The notes beneath the pieces are model-generated. The model was not told where the DNA came from, did no database searches, and saw nothing but the letters and a program-made list of their open reading frames with translations. This document shows, piece after piece, positions 57,801 to 60,573 of a DNA stretch of 64,000 nt. A program made the translations under genes and the position numbers. The DNA is taken from assembly GCA_947044365.1 (NCBI GenBank), contig OX345646.1, positions 5,007,327 to 5,071,326 on the forward strand, written 5' to 3'. Position 1 is the first letter of the stretch. Each line of letters opens with the position of its first letter. The DNA is from Petrosia ficiformis (taxonomy: Eukaryota > Porifera > Demospongiae > Haplosclerida > Petrosiidae).

Positions 57801-60305
57801 GGTTCATACAGCAGGAGGAGGGAAATCCCCTTCTAAATTTCAGATCAAATGTATTTCAACATGCAACAACATGTCAGCTACATTGTACATGTATAAGCCT
57901 TTTGCGGCCCCAGAAGCAATCTCGGTGCACCTAAAGTTTAAACGTTAACATTGCCTTGTGGAGTTCATACCTCCTACAACCCACCATGAGAAGTGTGCTC
58001 TGTATAATTGATTATTTCCCTTCACTAAAGGTCATTCACATTCACAATGACCTCGGAAAAATGTTCGTAACTTTAGTTTGGAATGACTAACAATCTTTTC
58101 ACGTTCAGTCCTTCCTGTTCTTTTTTGTGTATGTCAAATTTCAATCCATTGCTTCATTATTGAGTTCCAATATAATCACGTATTAACCTTATGACAATAA
58201 ACTATACATTATATTACATATAAAGTGATCACATCATAATTTTGAGGACATCGTGAATGTAAATAGACTATAACAAAAAATTCCGTATAAAAACCCTGCT
58301 TATATTATTAAAATCTCGTTATGCATTATTTATAATCTAGTAGATGATGATTGCATGTTTGTAAATGGACGATGTATTTCAATTCTTTCTTTCGCGTTTC
58401 AATAACTTGTTTTTATTTTCAATATTCATTATTAAAGAAATGGAAATTTGATTTCAATTCATAAATCACAAACACAATCTCTTTTAAAATAATAAATGAT
58501 ATATAGTATATATATGTTAATAAATGTCACCATACAGTAACAGTAATTATCTTAGTTCTACTGTCAGTATAGTATAGTAATTACTGTCTCACTACTGTGG
58601 TGTTCAATTGACAAGTATACCAATTACTGTCAAAACTACTGTTAAACTACTGTAGTGTGGAAATGAAATTGCTGAGTAATTACTGTACTGTATAGTGACT
58701 TTGTATATTGACCTATACTGTATTACACCAAAGAGTATTAACTAAATTTAATTATAGTTTGTGTGAAATATTTAATGATAAGCTTGTAAGTACTAGTGAT
58801 TGCATTGGTATTAAACAAGTTTGATTTGTCTATTTTGGTGATAATAGTAGTCATCGATTTTGAATAATCTACTTTCAGATATAGTATGCCTGCTTTCTCA
58901 AACTTTTAGTTTAGTTATAGTTTAACTAAAATAATATTAGGCTTACTAAAAGGGTTTTAGTTTTAGTTAACTAACTAAAAGTGCTATTAATGGCCATTTT
59001 TCATTTTAGTTAGTTATAGTTATTACAATAGACTTGTAATTTAGTTATAATTAACTAAAACAACACTAAAATAGAAATGATAATTTAGTAAATATTGTTA
59101 ATATTAGTACAATGTATACATGCTTGTACATATATCCTTTGGACAGCATCAACATTTTCAAGGCAGAATGTCAAAAAGGCGTTTCATGCAGTTGAAATAC
59201 CAACATAGAGCCACAATCATTGCGAAATTGAGGACTTTCTGATGTTGTTTTATACTCCTAAACCTGTTAGTAAATGGCTCTGAACCCTTCAAAATAGGAC
59301 ATTGAAAATGCTCACTATGATATTTGTATGTCTTCTAAACCACATTTAATCATTCATTCTTTGATGTATATAGTAGCATGGTGCCAGCTGGGTGCTTGAA
59401 ATCTATAGACATTCGAATCATTGTGAAAGCATTAGATTATGTGGTTGGTCAGACAGGACCTGTTACACTAGACTAAAAGCTGTGCAACGAACTGCTAACA
59501 GCACAATTAACACACTAATAAAATTATTAGCATTTTTGTGAACGATTAATAGAAAACTAATTTATATACACTTATATATACATTTGTACTTTTACAACAC
59601 TGTTTGTTATATGGCTTTGATCAGCATTGTAAGGTAAGTTGCGGGATATCCCGTTACAAATACAATGTGGAACAATTCCAGAAGCACCACAGGCAGTACC
59701 AATGACAAAGCACTTCATAATTTTACTGCCTGCTTTAATAAAAGACAAGCACCCACCATTAGTTATGGATAGTCCATCTTTGACTGATATAGTAACCTTT
59801 AATTTACAGAATTACCCCACCTTAACTTACATTACATTCTGTAGCAGGTAATTAATATTATATATAATTATATAAAAAACATTTTCAATAAAAATGAAAG
59901 ATGTAGGGATGTCAAAACCCAAAAAGCATGCAAACAAGGTTGGGAGGCTAACATAGGACGCAAAATTAAACAAACCACTTCCATATAAACCCTACATAAG
60001 TACTTACACTGCTATAAAGCAAAATACAAAGAGCTGTACTTACACAGAATATAAAGTTAGAATAAATTTATCAAAAAAGCAACTATCCTCTGAAACAACT
60101 GTTTGCATCTATCCTTTTGCAATGCAAGAAATTAAAACACAATTATACACTTGATTACATATTTTTACACAAATATTCATGAGACTCCTGAAAATGGCTT
60201 ACCATTCATCCATGTTGAAACGTCATTACAGTCCCATTGCGAGATTCTCTTGTAGCGATATAGTGATTCTTGGCTGGTCTGCTGCTCTTCCCCAACTCCT
60301 GACAT
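23842..60305 (-). CDS. cnk: CNK: connector enhancer of kinase suppressor of Ras, 25 coding exons
   Basis: Scaffold protein of Ras/Raf/MAPK and Rho signalling at the plasma membrane. Exons in transcript order: 60305-60203, 54429-54326, 46550-46491, 45922-45815, 45427-45339, 44720-44639, 44576-44538, 44071-43958, 43004-42945, 39279-39211, 37833-37659, 36834-36685, 36281-36179, 35989-35935, 34910-34892, 34828-34779, 33194-33071, 28838-28761, 27376-27342, 26360-26240, 26146-26061, 25925-25852, 25187-25116, 24377-24301, 23879-23842. All have GT-AG borders, the phases agree, and the sum is 2085 nt (694 aa). Domains: SAM about 22-88, CRIC about 90-200, PDZ about 215-305, linker, PH about 572-666, acidic tail. 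Diagnostic blocks are [38 protein letters not shown] and [12 protein letters not shown]. Human CNK1 is of similar size. The exon 13 donor and exon 17 acceptor are the least certain. Confidence 0.88.
24301..24377 (-). CDS. cnk: CNK exon 24 (PH C-terminal helix)
   Basis: Encodes [20 protein letters not shown] and onward, the PH C-terminal helix with its invariant Trp. A 77-nt copy lies at 13812-13888. Confidence 0.85.
24485..24680 (+). mobile_element. CAGTAATTAC-type MITE
   Basis: Uninterrupted counterpart of the split copy at 14000-15367. Confidence 0.8.
25116..25187 (-). CDS. cnk: CNK exon 23 (PH domain)
   Basis: Encodes [20 protein letters not shown] then EML, matching CNK PH AFKA.HP....FYFAAE. 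Ends in phase 2. Confidence 0.88.
25255..25830 (+). mobile_element. 68-bp-minisatellite MITE, 6-7 units
   Basis: Six to seven 68-bp units (some with TACATG insertions) followed by the family tail GCAATGGATTGAAATT, AAGAACAGGAAAG, GTCATTCCTAACTAAAGTTA. The same tail follows arrays at 45945 and 52975. Confidence 0.8.
25852..25925 (-). CDS. cnk: CNK exon 22 (PH domain)
   Basis: Encodes [20 protein letters not shown] then SKKK, PH strands 4-5. Ends in phase 2. Confidence 0.85.
26061..26360 (-). CDS. cnk: CNK exons 20-21 (PH domain start)
   Basis: Exon 20 (26360-26240) ends in [11 protein letters not shown]. Exon 21 (26146-26061) encodes [20 protein letters not shown] and IYYYKTSF, the first PH strands with the basic KxxxRRRWFVL phosphoinositide-site pattern. 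A (GT)n tract fills the 93-bp intron. Confidence 0.9.
26459..26757 (-). mobile_element. CAGTAATTAC-type MITE, one full and one partial copy
   Basis: Two adjoining copies in reverse orientation in CNK intron 19, ending GACATATACTGTA. Confidence 0.75.
26930..27300 (+). mobile_element. 68-bp-minisatellite MITE, about 5 units
   Basis: Preceded by the family head AATGACTTCATAATAAGG and containing about five 68-bp units, some deleted. The tail is missing. Confidence 0.75.
27342..27376 (-). CDS. cnk: CNK exon 19 (small)
   Basis: 35 nt encoding [11 protein letters not shown] between a TTTATTCAG acceptor and a GTATGT donor. Phases fit exons 18 and 20. Confidence 0.65.
27724..27965. repeat. (CA)n and (CATA)n microsatellites
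   Basis: Simple repeats in CNK intron 18. Open frames over them are artefacts. Confidence 0.9.
28208..28375. mobile_element. GTTCTGCCCAG MITE, copy 1
   Basis: Ends are GTTCTGCCCAGTG and, inverted, CTGGGCAGAACACTG. Related copies at 30510-30735 and 37394-37630 share TGGTCGGGAATA and CTCTAAAT.CCTGG. Confidence 0.7.
28399..28732 (-). mobile_element. CAGTAATTAC-type MITE, tandem pair
   Basis: One partial and one complete member in reverse orientation in CNK intron 18. Confidence 0.75.
28761..28838 (-). CDS. cnk: CNK exon 18 (linker)
   Basis: Encodes [20 protein letters not shown] then IIEGK. The acceptor AG is the last unit of a (CTAT)n microsatellite (28842-29065). Confidence 0.7.
28842..29065. 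repeat. (GATA)n microsatellite at CNK exon 18 acceptor
   Basis: ATAGATAGATGAATAGATAG units with a higher 34-bp period including AAGTGAGCAG. In the CNK transcript it is (CTAT)n and ends in the acceptor CTATAG. Confidence 0.9.
29070..30310. other. CNK intron 17, no gene recognised
   Basis: Unique-looking AT-rich sequence. No open frame above noise, no repeat family shared with the rest of the window. Confidence 0.5.
30315..30423. mobile_element. Short MITE with CCCCTCTATTG ends
   Basis: About 109 bp with inverted ends (AGAACCCCTCTATTGCGGAC; reverse complement of the right end is CGAAACCCCTCTATTGAGGA), flanked by TA on both sides. This is a TA-inserting mariner/pogo-like MITE. Confidence 0.75.
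30510..30735. mobile_element. GTTCTGCCCAG MITE, copy 2
   Basis: Reverse orientation relative to 28208, with CAGTGTTGTGTCCAGGGTAT at the left and internal tandem GAGAGGTGGTTAAT.CATCT units. Confidence 0.65.
30920..31585. mobile_element. Cluster of CAGTAATTAC-type MITEs
   Basis: A plus-orientation copy (30920-31150) and a reverse-orientation copy (31287-31585), both with inverted ends of the family. In CNK intron 17. Confidence 0.75.
31860..32350. repeat. (CATA)n and (CA)n microsatellites
   Basis: About 400 bp of ACAT units followed by about 80 bp (CA)n that joins the dispersed repeat at 32270. Confidence 0.95.
32270..32730 (+). repeat. (CA)n-anchored dispersed repeat, copy 2
   Basis: Same 400-bp block as 10605 and 33960, after (CA)n. 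Confidence 0.8.
33071..33194 (-). CDS. cnk: CNK exon 17 (Ser/Thr-rich linker)
   Basis: Encodes [20 protein letters not shown] and [19 protein letters not shown]. The acceptor was placed at CTAAACATAG because it alone has a pyrimidine tract; GGAAAG sites a few bases on are alternatives. Confidence 0.65.
33245..33475 (+). mobile_element. CAGTAATTAC-type MITE
   Basis: Near-complete member with both ends (ACAGTACAAGTCAATAACAA and GACATAAACTGTA). Confidence 0.8.
33820..34390 (+). repeat. CA-rich microsatellite and dispersed repeat, copy 3
   Basis: CACACATACACA minisatellite (33820-34016) leading into the same 400-bp block as at 10605 and 32270. Copies 2 and 3 lie 1.7 kb apart and are nearly identical. 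Confidence 0.8.
34779..34910 (-). CDS. cnk: CNK microexon 15 and exon 16 (basic linker)
   Basis: Exon 15 (34910-34892) is only 19 nt (PVDDLQ). Exon 16 (34828-34779) encodes [16 protein letters not shown]. The phases fit exons 14 and 17. The donor of exon 16 is followed directly by a (GT)n tract. Confidence 0.65.
34999..35641. repeat. (ACTGT)n pentanucleotide satellite
   Basis: About 640 bp of ACTGT with ACTGC, ACCGT and ACTAT variants arranged in longer recurrent blocks. The unit contains no stop in most frames, so long YCTVL-type frames arise on both strands. I do not regard them as coding. It lies in CNK intron 14. Confidence 0.95.
35935..35989 (-). CDS. cnk: CNK exon 14 (DUF1170-like)
   Basis: 55 nt encoding [18 protein letters not shown]. 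It resembles the conserved linker block of CNK2 that ends in IPFQ before a KKK stretch. Confidence 0.65.
36105..36176. repeat. (ATCC)n microsatellite
   Basis: Tetranucleotide run directly at the CNK exon 13 donor. Confidence 0.9.
36179..36281 (-). CDS. cnk: CNK exon 13 (Ser-rich linker)
   Basis: Encodes [20 protein letters not shown] and [13 protein letters not shown]. Two donors overlap: GTGTAT after 36181 or GTATGA after 36179. Only 36179 keeps exons 14-16 open, so I chose it. The donor abuts an (ATGG)n microsatellite. Confidence 0.7.
36405..36665. repeat. (GA)n-rich tract 3' of CNK exon 12
   Basis: GAGACAGAGA units. Pyrimidine-rich in the CNK transcript. Confidence 0.9.
36685..36834 (-). 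CDS. cnk: CNK exon 12 (Ser-rich linker)
   Basis: Encodes [35 protein letters not shown] and GSHSIRS, with SP sites typical of phosphorylated linkers. It is flanked on both sides by (GA)n tracts, which are (CT)n in the transcript and supply its acceptor pyrimidine tract. Confidence 0.75.
36840..37262. repeat. (GA)n-rich tract 5' of CNK exon 12
   Basis: 420 bp of purine-rich repeats. In the transcript they form the polypyrimidine tract reaching the exon 12 acceptor. Arg/Glu-rich and Ser/Leu-rich frames are artefacts. Confidence 0.9.
37394..37630. mobile_element. GTTCTGCCCAG MITE, copy 3
   Basis: TTGTTCTGTCCCCTCTGG at one end and CCTGGGCACAACACTG at the other. Internal CCACCACTCAGATGAATTA units. 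Confidence 0.65.
37659..37833 (-). CDS. cnk: CNK exon 11 (PDZ end and linker)
   Basis: Starts [20 protein letters not shown] then LTLRV (CNK pattern VVGWQL..LV..L....VILTL), continuing into a polar linker with [12 protein letters not shown]. Confidence 0.88.
37848..38041 (-). mobile_element. CAGTAATTAC-type MITE
   Basis: Complete core in reverse orientation, just upstream of exon 11 in CNK intron 10. Confidence 0.8.
38205..38780. mobile_element. 576-bp DNA transposon remnant with about 60-bp inverted ends and TGATC duplication
   Basis: Ends AGAGTATATAATAGAAAGAG...CACAACCCTGCGAAAAGTAC are inverted at the right side with few changes. TGATC occurs at 38200-38204 and 38781-38785. Internally a frame reads [20 protein letters not shown] then [10 protein letters not shown] before a stop, a possible captured or decayed coding piece. 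Confidence 0.75.
38792..39165. repeat. 86-bp tandem repeat
   Basis: Four copies beginning GACTCACAAATCAGTAGC (38792, 38878, 38964, 39050) plus a partial one. Rich in palindromic TTGATCA and AATTAATT. Confidence 0.9.
39211..39279 (-). CDS. cnk: CNK exon 10 (PDZ)
   Basis: 69 nt encoding [20 protein letters not shown] then QNV, matching the PDZ SPADRC..I..GDE.IQVN motif of CNK. The intron upstream of it carries the 180-bp satellite. Confidence 0.9.
39400..42545. repeat. 180-bp satellite array with 1636-bp higher-order period
   Basis: Seventeen full monomers of 180-185 bp (starts GCCTTGGTACTGATTTTT at 39449, 39629, 39809, 39990 and on) plus partial ends. Variant sites (GTTTTACATTGAGC, GTTTCAGATTGAGC, ATTATGTTTACA against ATTAAGTTTCCA) recur in order every nine monomers. 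It lies in CNK intron 9. Confidence 0.95.
42945..43004 (-). CDS. cnk: CNK exon 9 (PDZ)
   Basis: 60 nt, [23 protein letters not shown] strands beta-B and beta-C. Phase 0 at both ends. Confidence 0.85.
43018..43450. repeat. ACATGTACATGT/ATTATTA tandem repeat
   Basis: Units with palindromic TACATGTACATGTA joined by TTTGTATTATTAA or TTATGCATTATTAA. In CNK intron 8. Confidence 0.9.
43555..43812. repeat. About 24-bp tandem repeat CAGCCACAATGGCTTAGAAA
   Basis: Around eleven copies with small variations. Contains the short palindrome GCCACAATGGC. No stable reading frame. Confidence 0.9.
43958..44071 (-). CDS. cnk: CNK exon 8 (CRIC end, PDZ first strand)
   Basis: 38 codons, with [20 protein letters not shown] near the start and [12 protein letters not shown] at the end. 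The latter is the strand preceding the PDZ carboxylate-binding loop GLGF, here split by the exon border as GL|GF. The last 42 nt plus the donor are repeated inverted at 44213-44260. Confidence 0.85.
44110..44525. repeat. (ATGT)n microsatellite in CNK intron 7
   Basis: ATGT and TACATG units interrupted by the inverted exon 8 fragment at 44213-44260. Confidence 0.9.
44213..44260 (+). repeat. 48-bp inverted copy of CNK exon 8 end with splice donor
   Basis: Plus-strand sequence from ATGGTAACTGTGACACTAAT to GGGCTTGGTAAGT is identical to minus-strand 43999-43952, which is the last 42 nt of exon 8 plus GTAAGT. It sits inside the ATGT microsatellite, antisense to CNK. Confidence 0.9.
44538..44720 (-). 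CDS. cnk: CNK exons 6-7 (CRIC)
   Basis: Exon 6 (44720-44639) encodes [20 protein letters not shown] and onward. Exon 7 (44576-44538) is 39 nt encoding [13 protein letters not shown]. Both have GTGAGT donors and matching phases. Confidence 0.8.
44733..44935 (-). mobile_element. CAGTAATTAC-type MITE, rearranged
   Basis: Left half in reverse orientation, joined through ACATGTACATGT to a forward partial copy. Confidence 0.7.
45339..45922 (-). CDS. cnk: CNK exons 4-5 (CRIC)
   Basis: Exon 4 (45922-45815, 36 codons) encodes the helical [20 protein letters not shown]. Exon 5 (45427-45339) encodes [20 protein letters not shown], matching the CRIC AAKSLLAWLDR motif. The intron between them (45428-45814) contains an (AACAAT)n repeat that borders the exon 5 acceptor. 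Confidence 0.88.
45440..45705. repeat. (AACAAT)n / (AATAAT)n microsatellite
   Basis: Hexanucleotide array in CNK intron 4, TTATTG in the transcript, which supplies the pyrimidine-rich region before the exon 5 acceptor. Confidence 0.95.
45945..46410 (+). mobile_element. 68-bp-minisatellite MITE, about 5-6 units
   Basis: Period exactly 68 bp (GGTTAATACA at 45961 and 46029), followed by the tail AGTGGATTGAAATTTGACAT. Confidence 0.85.
46491..46550 (-). CDS. cnk: CNK exon 3 (SAM end)
   Basis: 60 nt encoding [20 protein letters not shown], the most CNK-specific block (vertebrate CNKs have a GHQELxLEAVDLL block here). Exon 2 and exon 3 are separated by the 7.8-kb intron that holds the LTR element. 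Confidence 0.9.
46766..46934 (-). repeat. 3' LTR of the retrotransposon
   Basis: 169 bp, no mismatch to 51602-51770 seen by eye. Confidence 0.95.
46935..46954 (-). other. Polypurine tract
   Basis: In element orientation TAAGAAAGGAGGGAGAGTGA ends directly at the 3' LTR. It primes plus-strand DNA synthesis in this class. Confidence 0.85.
46966..50823 (-). CDS. pol: Retrotransposon Pol (PR-RT-RH-IN)
   Basis: The open frame of 1285 codons overlaps gag by 55 nt; its own ATG is probably not used. Aspartic protease [11 protein letters not shown] (about residue 56), [13 protein letters not shown] and YLDDIIIFG (about 490), RNase [16 protein letters not shown] and TDHNSLRWL, integrase zinc finger (GGHLG, C..C about 870-905), catalytic core MDILGP, TDQGRNF and SDGLVERFN (D, D, E), and a GPF/Y-type end ([12 protein letters not shown]). 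No stop or frameshift interrupts it, so all enzymes may be functional. Confidence 0.95.
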   Translation of the reverse strand: MQVKGEKFSNSPPTIFKLEPVDDAGQSSTINSLTKTQTIIAVQGCIGQRPIDMLVDTGSAVTILREDVWNEISDSYGAGLLKSENDVVAANGEKLKVTGKCKLPFRIGNIDVSHPVLITKGVTQECLLGADFLNKHNCVIDLPNGSLCSCGNIAPLIVQRGAPVQTCFVSFLETTTIPPRHQIELPVQLRKKPQSMRSAEVTDFTGLLEPEPKFQDDTGLLVAHSVSTTIRGQTLVRILNPLRCSIVVHKGEKVGRIHPLSNGNGVHVIESSTTSGGIKNLRDVVESLVHRSQLSCSTEKLQLASLLYKFSDVISLHDGDMGKTNVVKHTINTGDARPIRQQPRRLPFHQREEVQRLLRDMLKQGVIEPASSPWSSPIVIVRKKDGSPRFCVDYRQLNAITKKDAHPLPRIDDTLDALSGAQWFSTLDLASGYWQVEIDPADREKTAFGTSFGLHQFKVMPFGLCNAPSTFQRLMEITLAGLHWVSCLVYLDDIIIFGNSIQEHFQRLEEVLSRLHKAGLKLKPKKCHLFQKSVKYLGHIISNTGVQTDPDKIDVIKSWPIPANLEDLRKFLGISSYYRKFISNFATIAAPLYKLTGKTNDWNWSLECQNAFATLKLRLSSPPILAFPQFDQPFILDTDASREGLGAVLSQRIGESERVIAYTSRVLTKAERQYCATRREMLALVWATHIFRSYLYGIPFLARTDHNSLRWLRNFKNPEGQVARWLERLSEFQFEVQHRPGCLHGNADALSRVQCKQCGETILQDSTIERKEINAIISFCPTTTEILKHQKEDADIMQLTEWVQTSTFPTRFPHQHSHIVQRLWLQRQQLVVKDNILCRIWEDIPSGGANRQLQCILPRTLVNNVLEQLHSSPIGGHLGIRKTAEKVQCRFYWPGWKRDTEDWCRTCESCQSRKSPSQSRRAPMQTILPGRPFQRVAMDILGPLPKTERGNKYILVIGDYFTKWMEAIPIPDMEATTVSRKFVDNFICQFGCPDQIHTDQGRNFESMLFKDICRLLNIEKTRTTPYHPQSDGLVERFNRTLLNMLSITATEDQDNWDLQLPQLMCAYRTSIQETTNSTPFHLVFGREARLPVDVMFHLPYKEKEVPTGHHAIKLRERFQNCYEMVRKHMKLKQERQKTLYDRSVRGTPLKLGDLVWLHSPAVPRGQSHKLHRPWQGPFTIVKVINDVTYRIQCKKNLRKRFVVHYDRLKPYCETHQPDDHQTGGKPTNNNQVVNEPQTNRPMIDEDDEYLYYYPVYTPDQPTVPTPRRSTRSRHPPVRYGEFITH
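50737..50778 (-). promoter_or_regulatory. Minus-one ribosomal frameshift signal (gag to pol)
   Basis: In element RNA: slippery heptamer U UUA AAC in the gag frame (50778-50772), immediately followed by the UAG stop. After a 7-nt spacer comes a perfect 10-bp stem (GGUCGAUGAU paired with AUCAUCGACC) with an 8-nt loop. Pol is in the minus-one frame relative to gag. A second weaker heptamer A AAU UUU lies at 50805-50799. Confidence 0.85.
50769..51584 (-). CDS. gag: Retrotransposon Gag
   Basis: 271 aa, from an ATG that overlaps the primer site. The capsid-like helical region contains [16 protein letters not shown] and [21 protein letters not shown] zinc knuckle [14 protein letters not shown] (CX2CX4HX4C, residues about 242-255) lies close to the C terminus and should bind element RNA. 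The stop TAG (50771-50769) follows a slippery heptamer, so a fraction of ribosomes should continue into pol. Confidence 0.92.
   Translation of the reverse strand: MAHIIPVCARPPARYATGADFNLWLQRFELYVAEAGIRESMQGKELLSLLDDEPFRIASQIGLVAEVNPEVVKTSLREQFCPVGNELEWQLKLHERRQNSNEKLSEFAGSLRVLADKAYPDWEPKQRLEIAKNRFIQGVLISSTQLHLMRENPKSLEDAVKLANQRESLEEAQKQLHRSSHKPETLLIEEAPCNQSSITSTKDDFRELSRQIQRLSVEVEKLQMRGEHQRLQAGRKQSPVVCWNCGRQGHYRRDCRSKGRNFQIRRRPSLN
51583..51600 (-). other. Primer binding site (tRNA-Leu like)
   Basis: Plus strand ATCCCACTTCTGACACCA reads like the 3' end of a tRNA-Leu including CCA, one base from the LTR. The gag ATG (51584-51582) overlaps its inner end. Confidence 0.8.
51602..51770 (-). repeat. 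5' LTR of the retrotransposon
   Basis: In element orientation it starts TGTAGCAACCCTGATTCTGA and ends CAAGTCATTACA. 169 bp, same as the other LTR. Confidence 0.95.
51835..52165. repeat. About 80-bp tandem repeat of ACATGTATGTAAGTACAAGT
   Basis: Four copies of a TACATCTACATGTACGTACA / CTTTATGTACATG block, then (TA)n. In CNK intron 2. Confidence 0.9.
52433..52642 (+). mobile_element. GTTTTTGATAAG MITE, copy 1
   Basis: About 210 bp, TTTTTGATAAG at the left and an inverted TATCAAAA at the right, with an internal ATTGGCTC/GAGCCAAT pair. Further copies at 54565 and 56154. Confidence 0.75.
52935..53310 (+). mobile_element. 68-bp-minisatellite MITE, 3 units, complete
   Basis: Head ATGATGACCTCAAAAATTAG, three 68-bp units, tail with TAATGGATTGAAATTTGACA and inverted end GCGAGGTCATAG. 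This copy shows both ends best. Confidence 0.75.
53560..54320. repeat. (CATA)n and TACATG microsatellites
   Basis: About 700 bp of ACAT units with internal tandem blocks of about 100 bp, in CNK intron 2 next to exon 2. Frames over it are artefacts. Confidence 0.95.
54326..54429 (-). CDS. cnk: CNK exon 2 (SAM core)
   Basis: Acceptor TTCTCTGTAG, donor GTAAGT. Encodes [20 protein letters not shown] and [14 protein letters not shown], matching the CNK SAM helices. Completes Gly from exon 1 and ends in phase 0. Confidence 0.88.
54565..54775 (+). mobile_element. GTTTTTGATAAG MITE, copy 2
   Basis: Same family as 52433, followed by a (TA)n run at 54779-54848. Confidence 0.75.
55060..55330 (-). mobile_element. 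68-bp-minisatellite MITE, reverse, 3-4 units
   Basis: Units read ATTGAGTTACAGTATAATCA on the plus strand. Reverse orientation in CNK intron 1. Confidence 0.8.
55560..56110. repeat. TTAGTTAACTAAA foldback repeats
   Basis: Inverted and direct repeats of TTTTAGTTAACTATAACTAA and relatives. The same motif cluster appears at 9430-9560, 23190-23320, 27480-27660, 52320-52390, 58900-59060 and 63880-63970. Probably a palindromic MITE family. Confidence 0.6.
56154..56374 (+). mobile_element. GTTTTTGATAAG MITE, copy 3
   Basis: Best ends: AGTGTTTTTGATAAG and, at the right, CTTATCAAAAACT. Confidence 0.8.
56763..57103 (-). mobile_element. CAGTAATTAC-type MITE, three tandem partial copies
   Basis: Three head-to-tail copies of about 112-118 bp, each from ACAGTA.ATGT.AATAAAATG to CAATTGACAAGTA. 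Confidence 0.8.
57250..57420. repeat. About 41-bp tandem repeat
   Basis: About three copies of GTCCATGTTCCATTGTACCA / CTGTCCCAGGTTTGCAACCA. Confidence 0.85.
57430..58500. other. CNK intron 1 segment, no gene recognised
   Basis: Contains the tail of the 68-bp-minisatellite family (58030-58200) but no convincing coding sequence. A 70-codon plus frame at 57722 shows no known motif. Confidence 0.5.
58510..58730 (-). mobile_element. CAGTAATTAC-type MITE
   Basis: Near-complete copy in reverse orientation, CNK intron 1. Confidence 0.8.
59639..59848 (+). other. Uncertain small open frame in CNK intron 1
   Basis: A 70-codon frame ([20 protein letters not shown] and onward) with unbiased composition, followed by an AGGTAATT donor-like site. 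It is not recognised, sits opposite to CNK, and could be a decayed exon of something else or chance. Confidence 0.2.
60203..60305 (-). CDS. cnk: CNK exon 1 (start, SAM N-terminus)
   Basis: ATG at 60305-60303, then [20 protein letters not shown] and [12 protein letters not shown], the W..xxV..W opening of a SAM domain. It ends in phase 1 at a GTAAGC donor. Confidence 0.85.
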
Positions 60306-60573
60306 GCTGAATTTAGAGACTTTGTTGTGACTATCCAGACAAAACTTTACTCCCTGAGTGAGCCCCTCTTATCAATGTCAGCTGATTAAAATGTTGCAAT
60401 ATGGGCGTGGTTTTATAATTTCAAATTTTTGAATTTTCGAATTTTCGAATTTTAGCCAATAAAATTTGATGGAGTCATGTTTTAATCACGTGGTACGATT
60501 GCGTGGGCTAGCTCGATAAAAAGACCAATCAGAATCGTAGGTTGGGTTAAAAGCCGGGTCTTGTGAGTTAGCT
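60306..60573. promoter_or_regulatory. Putative bidirectional promoter between CNK and the plus-strand gene
   Basis: 268 bp between the two ATGs. Seen: CACGTG E-box at 60487-60492, CCAAT at 60456-60460 and 60525-60529, and a GGGCGTGG GC-box-like site at 60403-60410. No TATA box near either start. Function is inferred from the head-to-head layout. Confidence 0.5.
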
